Below are positions 17,947 through 26,451 of a DNA stretch of 64,000 nt, in pieces (the first letter of the stretch is position 1; every line of letters starts with the position of its first letter). Where the stretch lies: assembly GCF_000230995.2 (NCBI RefSeq), contig NC_019973.1, forward strand, positions 558,001-622,000. The letters are read 5' to 3'. A program made the translations under genes and the position numbers. Source of the stretch: Mesorhizobium australicum WSM2073 (GTDB lineage Bacteria > Pseudomonadota > Alphaproteobacteria > Rhizobiales > Rhizobiaceae). Below the pieces are notes generated by a model. It was not told the origin of the DNA and ran no database searches. It worked only from the letters and a program-made list of their open reading frames with translations.

Positions 17947-19041
17947 TCAGCGCGCCGCTGGCTGGCCGATACGCAGAAATTCGCTATCGAACGGGACCTC
18001 CGATGCCGCGGCGCCAGCCAACCGCAGGTGGCCACCCGCCGTGGTGATCGCGCGCGGAGGCCCGCCACCCGACAGGGGCAACGCACCGATGACATGGCGG
18101 AACGAGACGCGATCCTGGCCGAGCTCGAACGCGGTCGCCACGCCCTCGCGCTTCAGCCAGTTGTCGCCCAGCGAGGCGGCGTGGCCGACCGCGGTGCGCC
18201 CATCCTCGATGCCGAGCACGCCGAGATGGCGGCCGCTCCACGGCGCGTAGTCGCGCCCGCCATTGCTGAACCACAGCATGGTAACAGGCAGTTCGGCCGG
18301 GTTCTTCAGCACCAGCACCAGATCGTCCTCGGCCTGGCGCGCCAGCGCGGTCCAGCCCGGCCCGCCATGGTCGGCCTCGACCAGGGTGAGGAAATCCTCG
18401 CGCCGGTCATCCATGCGGTAATCCGTCAGATCGAGCGTGCCGCCGCCGGCAGCAGGGAAATGCCCGAGGTCCGACGACCGACCGGGGTAGGCCAGCATGA
18501 AGCGGCCGCGCGCGGGGTCCGGCTCCAGCGGATCGGCTGGCGTGGCGGCAAGCCGCTTCGGCGAGAAAGCCAGACTGCCGCCGCCTTTCATTGCCGTCAT
18601 CGGGTGATGGGCGACCGAGATCGCGCCGGACCCGCCGGAAAACACATGTTCCTGGTAGAGAAAAGGATGGTTGTCGCGCAGCGTGAAAATCTTGTCGACG
18701 CTGGCGCCCATCACCTTGTGGCGCAGCCGGAAGACCGCGCGCCAGCCACCATCCGTGGCGCCGCTGTCGACCACATCCCAGGCGCTGTTGGCCGGCCAGC
18801 CATGCAGCGGCGCCTCCTCGACATCGCTGCGCGAAAACGGCGCGCACAGAAAGTCGCCGGAGAGCCTGACGGTGCCTCGCGGCAGGTCTGGAGGCAGCGT
18901 CTCGCCCGCGTCGACCCAGGGTGCACGGTGCAGCGGCTTCAACCGGCGCGCGCCGCTCTCGATGACCATGTCGGCGATGTGGCCAACCGTGAGGTCGAGC
19001 GAAACCGAAATGCCCTTGGCGTTGATCGTGACTGTATCCAT
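17947..19041 (-). CDS. Aldose-1-epimerase-like (galactose-mutarotase fold) protein
   Basis: 364 aa from ATG 19041. The protein looks all-beta, with 'GHIADMVIESGARRLKPLHRAPW' at the N-terminus, a 'LSGDFLCAPFSR' segment, and 'LRDNHPFLYQEHVFSGGSGAISVAHHPM' in the middle, reminiscent of mutarotase-fold enzymes where a His and a later Glu or Asp act on the anomeric carbon. It could interconvert sugar anomers, but similarity is judged from pattern only. It is followed at short range by the P-loop kinase on the same strand (about 140 nt), which may point to shared sugar metabolism. Confidence 0.55.
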   Translation of the reverse strand: MDTVTINAKGISVSLDLTVGHIADMVIESGARRLKPLHRAPWVDAGETLPPDLPRGTVRLSGDFLCAPFSRSDVEEAPLHGWPANSAWDVVDSGATDGGWRAVFRLRHKVMGASVDKIFTLRDNHPFLYQEHVFSGGSGAISVAHHPMTAMKGGGSLAFSPKRLAATPADPLEPDPARGRFMLAYPGRSSDLGHFPAAGGGTLDLTDYRMDDRREDFLTLVEADHGGPGWTALARQAEDDLVLVLKNPAELPVTMLWFSNGGRDYAPWSGRHLGVLGIEDGRTAVGHAASLGDNWLKREGVATAFELGQDRVSFRHVIGALPLSGGGPPRAITTAGGHLRLAGAAASEVPFDSEFLRIGQPAAR

Positions 19042-19156
19042 GGATCTCTCACCCGAATCCGACGGGTGCCAAGAAGAACCCGTTCGGCGCACCGCGCAAG
19101 CGCGCGGGCGCGTATTTTGCATCGGTTTTGCGCTCGCCGTCGTCGGAAATGCGAGC

Positions 19157-20968
19157 TCATTGCCGCTTGTAGTCCCGCACCGGCGATTTCGTCCCGTCGG
19201 TATAGGTCACCTGCACCGACATCGAAGTCACGCTTTCGACGACCTTGAAATAGGGCTGGAAATCATCGGGGATGGCGTAGGGGTCCCTGGCATTGCAGGG
19301 CGGCATGGGAAGGGTCTTGTCGAGCGCGGCACCATTCAGGCTGTAATGCACTTCCTTGATGGCGCAGCGGTAGGACAGCATCTGCGTGAAATAGACCAGC
19401 CCATGATTGCCGCTGGCGTCGAAGGCGATCCATGACGTCCAGAACTGGTCGAGGATCTGCTTGTTGCCCTGTTGCAGGGCGGCATCCGGGTCGAAGTCTA
19501 TGTCGAACGGGCCGGTCTCGCGCCCCCTGATGTCGAGGTATTTGATCGCGATCGTGGTCTGCGCCGTGCTGTCGGGCAATTCGAAGCTCGGATTGGGCAT
19601 CGGCTTGCCGGTTCGCTGGTCGTTGAGCGCCAGCAAGCCGGTGTCGGTGAAGGGGCCGGTGCCGCCAAGACGCCAGGATATCGCGGTCGCCGGCTCGGGC
19701 AGCGAAATGGTCATCGACCAGCCCTGGTTGGAACGCATCGGCGTCAGCGACGGCGCGAAGCGGGCGGGGTCGAGCACGTCGCCAAGGGCCGCCAGCCGGC
19801 TGCGGCCGCGGTCCAGCCAGTCGGCAAGCTGGGTCTGGTCGACGAAATATCCGAGCAGCCCGCCATCCTTCTCGTAAGAGACGAACTTGGTCAGCGCCTG
19901 GGCTTCGCTGCGCTTATCGGCCAGCGTCTGGCTGCCGAGCCGATCCTCCGAGAACTCCTGCGCCAACAGGAAATAGGCGGGCGCATAGTCCGGATTGGCG
20001 GCGATGAAGGCGTTGAGCTTGTCGAGCCGCTGGGTATCGTCGAACTGCAGCAGGTGGACGAGCTTGATCGATGGCGCCTTGGCTTTCTCCGCGAGCTGGC
20101 CGAACACCTCGCGGGCGCCGGCCTTGCCATCCTGGACCCGCAGAAGTGTGGCAAAGCGCGTATAGGGGTCGATGGCGTCGACATCGAAGCCGGCAAAGGC
20201 GAGGTAGGAGCGCCGCGCGTTGAGCATGTCGCCCGAGAGCTCGTAGACGCGGGCATTGTGGTAGAACTCGTCCGGCCGCTTCGGCTCGGCGATGGCGCCG
20301 CCTTGCGCGGCCAAGGTGGCAAACCCCTTGGCTATCGTGTCGATCGAGGCGGCGATCTGCTCAGTCGTCGCCTGAAGCTTTTCGGCCTGGGCCACTTGCT
20401 GCTGCTGGCCGCCCACGAGTGTCTCGGTGGTTTGCTTGACCGCTTCGACGGTCCTTTGCGTCGCGGCGCCTTGGGCCGCTTGCTGCTGCTGGGCGGAGGC
20501 GATCTGATCGGTTTTCTGGGCAACCGTGTCGGTCGATTTCTTGACCTCTTCGACGGTCTTCTGGGTTTGCGTGACCGTCTGCTCGATCCTGGCCACCTTT
20601 TCGGCGACGATGCCAATCGACTGCTGCAGTTGGGCGATCGCCGGCACCAGGCTGGCGATGATGCCGTTCTGCGAATTGGTCTCCTTCTGCACGGCGTAGA
20701 CGCCGCCGGCAACCGCCGCCGCACTGGTGGCGAACACCAGCGCCGGCAGCGCCTTGGCCGCCAGCACGAGCCTGAGCACGATGGCAATGGCGATGATGAC
20801 GGCCGCGATCGAGGCAGCCAGCGCGATATAGGCGGCGAACGGCGCCAGCGGGTTGAGGATGTCGGAAACGGCGCCGCCGATGAAGGCGATGCTGCCGGCC
20901 CATTTGCCGGTGCGGCTGAGCGACGCCCTGATCAATGACGGCGCGGCGCCAGCCCCAATGTCAGCCAT
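19157..20968 (-). CDS. Membrane-anchored coiled-coil protein with TPR-like region, unknown function
   Basis: 603 aa from ATG 20968. Two adjacent hydrophobic helices (about residues 43-100, 'YIALAASIAAVIIAIAIVL' and 'ALVFATSAAAVAGGVYAV') anchor it. Then comes a long coiled coil of about 120 residues rich in Gln, Thr and Val ('VARIEQTVTQTQKTVEEVKK...'), a helical repeat part that looks TPR-like ('NARVYELSGDMLNARRSYLAF'), and a C-terminal beta-rich domain ending 'VTYTDGTKSPVRDYKRQ'. The layout suggests a protein whose tail reports on or binds something at the membrane. I do not recognise a family. Confidence 0.7.
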   Translation of the reverse strand: MADIGAGAAPSLIRASLSRTGKWAGSIAFIGGAVSDILNPLAPFAAYIALAASIAAVIIAIAIVLRLVLAAKALPALVFATSAAAVAGGVYAVQKETNSQNGIIASLVPAIAQLQQSIGIVAEKVARIEQTVTQTQKTVEEVKKSTDTVAQKTDQIASAQQQQAAQGAATQRTVEAVKQTTETLVGGQQQQVAQAEKLQATTEQIAASIDTIAKGFATLAAQGGAIAEPKRPDEFYHNARVYELSGDMLNARRSYLAFAGFDVDAIDPYTRFATLLRVQDGKAGAREVFGQLAEKAKAPSIKLVHLLQFDDTQRLDKLNAFIAANPDYAPAYFLLAQEFSEDRLGSQTLADKRSEAQALTKFVSYEKDGGLLGYFVDQTQLADWLDRGRSRLAALGDVLDPARFAPSLTPMRSNQGWSMTISLPEPATAISWRLGGTGPFTDTGLLALNDQRTGKPMPNPSFELPDSTAQTTIAIKYLDIRGRETGPFDIDFDPDAALQQGNKQILDQFWTSWIAFDASGNHGLVYFTQMLSYRCAIKEVHYSLNGAALDKTLPMPPCNARDPYAIPDDFQPYFKVVESVTSMSVQVTYTDGTKSPVRDYKRQ

Positions 20969-21227
20969 TTTGCGAGCCCCCCTGCCGCCAGATGCCACGC
21001 TCCTTCCCACGGGAAACGCGGCTTTGGCAAGGAAAGACAGGAAACGGGCGATTTCGGGGCGGTGGCAAGGCTTGGTTCCTCTCCCTGGCCTCTGGCGGGT
21101 GGGGAAACAGGTCGCGCCGGCACTCGACATTCCCGGGGCTAACCGGCATTAACCAAATGGACGCACCCGCCGCGTTACGTTAGCTTCGCCTTATCTCAGC
21201 AACAGCATCGCCAGAACAGTCCAGCCC

Positions 21228-22121
21228 TTGTCCTTGCCGCGTCTCTTTCCGCTCTTCCAGAAAATCCTGGCTGTCCTGGCCCTGGCGGCCCTGACGGCCG
21301 GCTGCTCGACGACGGCCCCGCCCGACAGCGTTCTGGCCGTGCCGGCGCCGCCGCAGAAATACGCGGCCATCGTCGTCGACGGAAAGAGCGGCAAGCAGCT
21401 GTTCGAGGTCAATTCGACGGCGCAGCGTTATCCGGCCTCGCTGACCAAGATGATGACGCTCTATCTGCTGTTCGAGGCGATGGAGACCGGCCGCGTCACC
21501 AAGGAAACGCAAATCCCGGTTTCCGACCACGCCGCCTCGCAGCCGCCAACCAAGATGCGTTTCCGGCGCGGGGAGACGATCGATGTCGATTCCGCCATCC
21601 GCGCCATCGTCGTCAAATCGGCCAATGACGTGGCGGTGGCGGTGGGCGAATATCTCGGCGGCTCTGAAGACCAGTTCGCCGCCATGATGACATCCAAGGC
21701 GCGCCAGCTCGGCATGAGCAGCACCACCTTCCGCAACGCATCGGGCCTGCCCGACGACGGCCAGATGACGACCGCCCACGACATGGCGGTGCTCGGCATG
21801 TCGCTGCAGCGGCGCTTCCCGCAGCACTTCCATTATTTCTCCGAAAGCGACTTCATGTTTCGCGGCCGGCTGGTGCGCGGCCATAATGACATGCTCGGCC
21901 GCGTGCGCGGCGTGAACGGCATCAAGACAGGCTATATCAGGGCTTCCGGCTTCAACATCGTCACCTCCTACGATGCCGACGGCCGCCAGCTGATCGTGGT
22001 GGTGATGGGCGCCGACAGTGCCCGCCAGCGCAACGACCATGTCGAAGCGCTGATCCAGCGCAGCCTGTCGCCCACCATGGCCGACACCAAGACCAGGCTG
22101 ATGTTCGCCGAACAGCAGTGA
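21228..22121 (+). CDS. D-alanyl-D-alanine carboxypeptidase (penicillin-binding protein), lipoprotein
   Basis: 297 aa from TTG 21228; no ATG is available in frame before the signal sequence. A lipoprotein signal ends at 'LTAGCS' (Cys26). The serine-peptidase S11 motifs are complete: Ser71-x-x-Lys74 in 'YPASLTKMMTLYLL', the Ser-x-Asn of 'VVKSANDVAVAVGEYLGG' and the Lys-Thr-Gly of 'GVNGIKTGYIRASGFNIV'. It trims pentapeptides in peptidoglycan in the periplasm. It lacks the long C-terminal domain of larger DacA-type enzymes. Confidence 0.9.
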   Translation: MSLPRLFPLFQKILAVLALAALTAGCSTTAPPDSVLAVPAPPQKYAAIVVDGKSGKQLFEVNSTAQRYPASLTKMMTLYLLFEAMETGRVTKETQIPVSDHAASQPPTKMRFRRGETIDVDSAIRAIVVKSANDVAVAVGEYLGGSEDQFAAMMTSKARQLGMSSTTFRNASGLPDDGQMTTAHDMAVLGMSLQRRFPQHFHYFSESDFMFRGRLVRGHNDMLGRVRGVNGIKTGYIRASGFNIVTSYDADGRQLIVVVMGADSARQRNDHVEALIQRSLSPTMADTKTRLMFAEQQ

Positions 22122-22185
22122 AGTGAGGCGTGATCCGCGCAGCGGACAAAAAGCCACTTGCCTGGCTTTTTGAACGACGAACGGT
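22122..22185. repeat. Dispersed repeat, copy 1, with hairpin terminator
   Basis: The stretch 'GCGGACAAAAAGCCA...' after the carboxypeptidase gene recurs in degraded form after the DUF1003 gene (23320-23402). Within it, AAAAAGCCA (22148-22156) and TGGCTTTTT (22163-22171) form a perfect 9-bp stem with a 6-nt loop, which should terminate transcription in both directions. Confidence 0.7.
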
Positions 22186-22393
22186 GAAGGCACGGTCCGC
22201 CCAAAGTGCAAGGAGCCTGCGAAGGGCCGGCCGCCATCCAGGTCGTGCCTTGGTCCCCGCGAAAACCACGCCGCCGGCTACCATCTTGCGACTGTCACGC
22301 AATCGTGCGGAAGACGTGGCATAGGCTGCGAATCCGACAGTGGATAAGCGCCGTCGCCTCAGCGTATCCTAACTTACAGCGCAGGAGCCCATC

Positions 22394-23317
22394 ATGAGCA
22401 CCGTTCCCAAGGCATCCGAGCAGAAGTCGGCCGACAATGAGAACGACAGCGGCGGCGAGTATTTCGAGGCGCCGACCACGCAAGAGGATTTGCACGAGGT
22501 TTCCGACGAGCATTTCGACACGCCCGAAGTGCCGGACTCCGAACCGTCAGGCCCCGGCGCATCACGGCTGAAGCCGAAGAAAAAGCCATCGGCGATCTCG
22601 GGCCGCAAATTCCGCAAGCGCGACCTTGTGCGCATCGACACGCTGCGCCCGAGCCTCGCCGACCGCATTCATTCGGACCACCCCGACCTGCCCAAGGGCG
22701 CGCGCATCAGCCGCGAGGAGCTCGGCCGCTACCGCATGCGCTACATGGAGGAGCTCTTACAGCAGGAGCACGGCGAATTCTCCGAGCTCGACCGCCAGGT
22801 GGTGGAATCGATCGCCCGGCAGGACACGATCTCGGAGAACAGTGAAGAAGAATTCGAGGAGCACCGCTCCTTCGCCGACCGCGTTTCCGACAACATGGCC
22901 GCATTCGGCGGCAGCTGGTGGTTCCTGATCTCGTTCGCCAGTGTGCTCCTGGTGTGGATCGGCATCAACCTGATCGCGGGCATGGCGGGGGCCTTCGATC
23001 CCTACCCCTTCATCCTGCTCAACCTGCTGCTGTCCTGCATCGCCGCCGTCCAGGCGCCGATCATCATGATGAGCCAGAGACGGACGGAGGCCAAGGATCG
23101 GCTGCGCTCCTTCAACGACTACCGCGTCAACCTCAAGGCCGAACTGGAAGTCCGCCACCTGCACGAAAAGCTCGACTACCTCATCTCGCGGCAATGGACG
23201 CGGCTGGCCGAGATGCAGCAGATGCAGCTCGATGCCATGCATGAGCTGGCGAGCGCCAAGAAGGCAAAGCGGGCGGTGCGCGGGCGGCGGCCGGTGAAGA
23301 GCCCGGTAGAGCAGTAA
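22394..23317 (+). CDS. DUF1003 membrane protein
   Basis: 307 aa. The first 130 residues are acidic and polar (SADNENDSGGEYFEAPTTQED...). DUF1003 follows: two membrane helices 'GGSWWFLISFASVLLVWIGINL' and 'YPFILLNLLLSCIAAVQAPIIMMSQ', then the conserved 'RRTEAKDRLRSFNDYRVNLKAELEVRHLHEKLDYL' helix. The family is widespread and uncharacterised. A clear ribosome-binding GGAG lies before the ATG. It is the last chromosomal protein gene before the island. Confidence 0.9.
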   Translation: MSTVPKASEQKSADNENDSGGEYFEAPTTQEDLHEVSDEHFDTPEVPDSEPSGPGASRLKPKKKPSAISGRKFRKRDLVRIDTLRPSLADRIHSDHPDLPKGARISREELGRYRMRYMEELLQQEHGEFSELDRQVVESIARQDTISENSEEEFEEHRSFADRVSDNMAAFGGSWWFLISFASVLLVWIGINLIAGMAGAFDPYPFILLNLLLSCIAAVQAPIIMMSQRRTEAKDRLRSFNDYRVNLKAELEVRHLHEKLDYLISRQWTRLAEMQQMQLDAMHELASAKKAKRAVRGRRPVKSPVEQ

Positions 23318-23319
23318 GG

Positions 23320-23402
23320 GGGTGAGGAGTGGTCTGTGTAGCGGACGAAAAGCCAACTGCTTGGCCTTTCGAGCTTCGAACGCCCTGAGCCTGCGAAGGG
23401 CG
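23320..23402. repeat. Dispersed repeat, copy 2
   Basis: Same element as at 22122: 'GAGGAGTGGTCTGTGTAGCG', 'GGACGAAAAGCCAACTGCTT', a diverged hairpin (GAAAAGCCA/TGGCCTTTC), and 'GAGCCTGCGAAGGGC', which also occurs near 22210 after the first copy. Both copies follow a stop codon. Confidence 0.65.
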
Positions 23403-23546
23403 GGATGCCGTACGCGAGGCCCAGACGCATCAAGCCAAGTTCGCAACGCCGCCAATTGCCCGTTGAAGCCCGCGCCCGCTTCCGCTAAGAAGCCGTGACT
23501 TGCCGGTTTGCCGGCTGGTTCGTTTTCCGGGCTCTTCGCCCTGAAA

Positions 23547-23623
<77 letters not shown>

Positions 23624-24176
23624 GTCTCAGCATAAATATCAAATAGTTATCCGATCACGATTTTCGCAAGTGTCCTCGTGTTTTTTGCGCGGAAGCACTA
23701 CGGAAGCACAATAGACCGTACCAATTTCGACGTACCTTCCTGTGGAAAAATGCAATGGAGCTCTGCTCGACGATGACGCGGTAGCCGAAGGCTGCCCATT
23801 TCGTTCGGGGGAGAGTGTTTCTAGCGCTGTGTTGACCTAAGGATGTGAGGCTTAGTGGCGGTACCGGTCCGCGACGAAGACGGCAAGCCGCAGGGCCACA
23901 TCTCCATCGATGAGTCGGCTGCGGAAGCCCCGCACAGGCAGAGCGCGTATATGCTGCACCCCGGACAACATGTCGGGACCAGGTTTTTAGTTCACAGCGG
24001 GGCGTTCATGGACTACTTTAGAGGTATTCATGGAATAGCCAATTTGCTCTTAAAACATTGTTTTAGAACGCTTGTGCAGCGTGATTGGCCGATTCCAAGG
24101 GGGGACTGGTTCTAGATAGAATGGTTGGGATCGGCTTTTTTCGCAGCATCGACGCGAACCAAAAGGATCCTCGCCA
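23624..24176. other. Left island border, largely non-coding
   Basis: It contains two direct copies of CGGAAGCA at 23691-23698 and 23702-23709, matching copies near the right end (candidate integrase arm sites). The remainder has no convincing gene; a GTG-initiated frame at 23855-24115 lacks a ribosome-binding site and family features. Confidence 0.55.
23691..23709. promoter_or_regulatory. Candidate left arm-type integrase binding sites
   Basis: CGGAAGCA occurs twice 11 bp apart (CGGAAGCACTACGGAAGCA), about 70 bp inside attL. The same spaced pair occurs 130 bp inside attR at 54159-54177. Symmetric placement of a repeated octamer at both ends is what arm-type sites of tyrosine integrases look like. 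Confidence 0.5.
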
Positions 24177-24323
24177 ATGGAAAAGGCGCCTGAACTCATC
24201 ACTACTCTGGCCAACACGCCGGCCGTCATTCTCGCCCTTATGATCGCGCTCGCAGCCTTCGGCTTGGCTGCCTTCACGATCTGGGTCGTTCACGAGCACA
24301 CCAAGCCGAAGGGGAAGCGCTAA
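24177..24323 (+). CDS. 48-residue single-pass membrane protein
   Basis: Translates as a short N-terminus (MEKAPELITTLANTP), one hydrophobic helix (AVILALMIALAAFGLAAFTIWVV) and a basic tail (HEHTKPKGKR). Its stop TAA shares its last A with the ATG of the next gene (TAATG), so the two are translationally coupled; an AAAGGATCC element precedes the start. The coupling is the main evidence that it is real. Function unknown; the size recalls small phage or plasmid membrane proteins. Confidence 0.65.
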   Translation: MEKAPELITTLANTPAVILALMIALAAFGLAAFTIWVVHEHTKPKGKR

Positions 24324-25033
24324 TGGCCCTGCAGAACTTCGTCCGCCTGCCGAATGCCTGGATCGAGGACCGTGGCCTCAAGGGCTTCACCTGGGGCAGG
24401 GAGAACCGAGTCGAGTGCCTAGCTGCTCTCATGACGCTCATGGTGATCGCTCAGCATACCGACCAGGAGACGGGTGCGGTGAAGATCACCTACGATAACC
24501 TGCATCGCGCGACCGGCCTCAGCCGGACGACGATCGCGGCCGGGCTCGGCCTCCTAGAGACGCGTTTCATCGAACGTGGTGACCGGCAGAGCGAGTTCCG
24601 GCTCCGCGACTTCGACCCGTTGCGTGGCTATGCGCTGCTGCCGGCGAAGCCGCTCTATAACAGCAAGGGCCAGATCGACTTCTTCCAAGAACTCAAGTTG
24701 CGTAGGCAGGTCGAATTGAATGCCATCAAGCTCTACCTTCTGATCGTCTCCAGGCGCGACAGAAATAACAATCTGGCGCATATTACGCACCAGAAGATCG
24801 AGGAATACACCGGCATCCACCACGACGACATTAAGCGCGCGGTGAGCTTCCTCGCTGGCAACGGAATGGTCCACGTGGAGCACCTGCCTAGGCATATCAG
24901 CCAGTACGGCTACTCAAGCGCGTATCGTCTTGTGCACCTCCACACCTACCAGCACATGGGCACGGTCGGCCGGAACCTTGACATCGCTGACTTCGAACCA
25001 GTCATGGCGCGGATTGGGCCCGACGTTTTTTAG
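24323..25033 (+). CDS. Winged-helix (replication-initiator-like) hypothetical protein
   Basis: 236 aa. It has two winged-helix-like parts: residues about 30-100 ('AALMTLMVIAQHTDQETGAVKITYDNLHRATGLSRTTIAAGLGLLETRFIERG') and about 130-200 ('LNAIKLYLLIVSRRDRNNNLAHITHQKIEEYTGIHHDDIKRAVSFLAGNGMVHVE'). Duplicated winged helices with this 'loading of a HTH then a linker' pattern recall plasmid replication initiators and phage regulators, but I cannot assign a family. It is coupled to the small membrane-protein gene before it. Confidence 0.6.
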   Translation: MALQNFVRLPNAWIEDRGLKGFTWGRENRVECLAALMTLMVIAQHTDQETGAVKITYDNLHRATGLSRTTIAAGLGLLETRFIERGDRQSEFRLRDFDPLRGYALLPAKPLYNSKGQIDFFQELKLRRQVELNAIKLYLLIVSRRDRNNNLAHITHQKIEEYTGIHHDDIKRAVSFLAGNGMVHVEHLPRHISQYGYSSAYRLVHLHTYQHMGTVGRNLDIADFEPVMARIGPDVF

Positions 25034-25100
25034 CGCCATCGCGAGCGCCATCTCCCACTCTTTTGAGAGCTAAGTACTGGCGAGAACTGAGGGGCGACCG

Positions 25101-25697
25101 ATGAACTTTGAGGACGAAGAGCGCGAGCGGGAGACTGATCTCCTGATGCATCTGGCGCGACACGAGCTCGGCCACCACGTTATGGCGCGGATCGTCGGCT
25201 TTAAGGTTGGCGACTTCAAGATCGGCCAAGACACGCTGCAGATATACGGCCCCGGCGGTTCGTCTTCGACGAACATGATGCGACCGTTGCGCACCAAAGA
25301 AGAAATCGTCACCTACTCTCGCGATCGATGCAAGGTAGCCCTTGCTGGCGTGTTAGCCGGAGAGATGGAAGACGCCGTCATAGTAGAGGCGCAGTCCGAG
25401 AACAAGTTGGAACACGGCGGAGGGCAAGACGACTACACCAAGGCAATAGAAAACATTCAGTTGCTCCGCAACATCCTCTACCCGGACAGCGACATCGAAG
25501 AAGCCACTAAAGAGGTGCACGTGCTGCTCAAGGAGCTCTGGATGGAGACCATTCAGATCATCAGCGCCGAGGGGTTGATGATCGAGCAGCTCGCCACGGA
25601 GCTTGTCGAGCGGAAGATGAAGACGCCCAAAAAGGCGCTCATCCTGACGGCTGAGGAAATGGCTGAGCTTCCCCTGCTTAAAGAGCGCTTCGGGTAG
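25101..25697 (+). CDS. Orphan M41 (FtsH-type) metallopeptidase domain protein
   Basis: 198 aa. The zinc-binding HExxH is His21-Glu22-Leu-Gly-His25 in 'MHLARHELGHHVMARIVGF', the form seen at the start of the peptidase M41 domain of FtsH (HEAGHA). 'RDRCKVALAGVLAGEMEDAVIVEAQSENK' resembles the following M41 helix with the third metal ligand, and 'GGGQDDYTKAIENI' matches the FtsH 'GAxxDlxxAt' motif. There is no AAA+ ATPase and no membrane segment, so it is a free-standing peptidase. Such orphan domains occur on mobile elements and phages. Possible targets are phage, repressor or host proteins. Confidence 0.7.
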   Translation: MNFEDEERERETDLLMHLARHELGHHVMARIVGFKVGDFKIGQDTLQIYGPGGSSSTNMMRPLRTKEEIVTYSRDRCKVALAGVLAGEMEDAVIVEAQSENKLEHGGGQDDYTKAIENIQLLRNILYPDSDIEEATKEVHVLLKELWMETIQIISAEGLMIEQLATELVERKMKTPKKALILTAEEMAELPLLKERFG

Positions 25698-25707
25698 CAG
25701 TGGTGGA

Positions 25708-26451
25708 CGATCTCGGAAGAGTGAACTGCCAAGGCAGGAGGTCTTTCGTGGTAGGGGTACGCTCGCCGCGCAGGCCTTTTATCAAGGCCTGGAAGCCCAT
25801 TGCCTGGAAATCCGACCGACCTGCACCTATCTTGGCGACCACGCCGATGGCATCGAAGACACGGCAGCGGCCAAGGCGCTGGCGGATCGGCATGCCGGAT
25901 GGGCAGCGGACATGCCGGCCAATGTGGCGGACCTGTGGGGCTGCATCGCCGCGCTTGATCCCGCCAGCGTCCTGGCGCTGTTTGCGCATTGCGCCTCACT
26001 GACCGTCAATGCCGTCAAGCAGCCTTGGGAGCGCAAGCTCCGCGCTTACGAGACGGCGGACAGGCTGGCGGCAGCGCTTGGGCTCGACATGACGGCACAT
26101 TGGACGCCCACCGTGCGCACCTATCTCGGGCGGATCACCAAGGCGAACATCCTCGCGGCAGTTGGCGAAGCTGTCGGCGGTGAAGCGGCGGAGAGGCTTG
26201 CGGCGTTGAAAAAGCAGCCGATGGCCGAGGCCGCCGAACAGTTGCTGGCCGGGACCGGTTGGGTACCCGCGCTGCTTCGGACCATGAAGCCCGCGACGGT
26301 TGCCGGTCAGCCCTATGTCGAGGCCGGGGACGCTGTGGCGGACGAGGCTTCCGCTGCCGACCAAGTATCCTTGGGCGACACACATGCGGCCTCTTCCGAG
26401 GGCGACGGTGCGAGCAAGGCAGGTGAGGGCTTCGACGTCGCCGCCGAATGA
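25708..26451 (+). pseudogene. C-terminal remnant of a ParB-like partition protein
   Basis: An open frame runs from the end of the M41 gene to 26451 without a suitable start. It reads 'SELPRQEVFRGRGTLAAQAF', 'YQGLEAHCLEIRPTCTYLGD', then 'AAAKALADRHAGWAADMPANVADLWGCIAALDPAS', 'CASLTVNAVKQPWERK', 'ADRLAAALGLDMTAHWTPTVRTYLGRITKANIL' and 'AEQLLAGTGWVPALLR'. This is the C-terminal region of the long (about 600-700 aa) ParB/Spo0J-like proteins carried by rhizobial plasmids and integrative elements. The N-terminal ParB nuclease/HTH part is missing. It marks an older, deleted mobile element. Confidence 0.75.

Noticed and set aside
23855..24115. 86-codon frame at the left island border
   Set aside because: GTG start, no ribosome-binding site, no recognisable content, next gene has far better signals.
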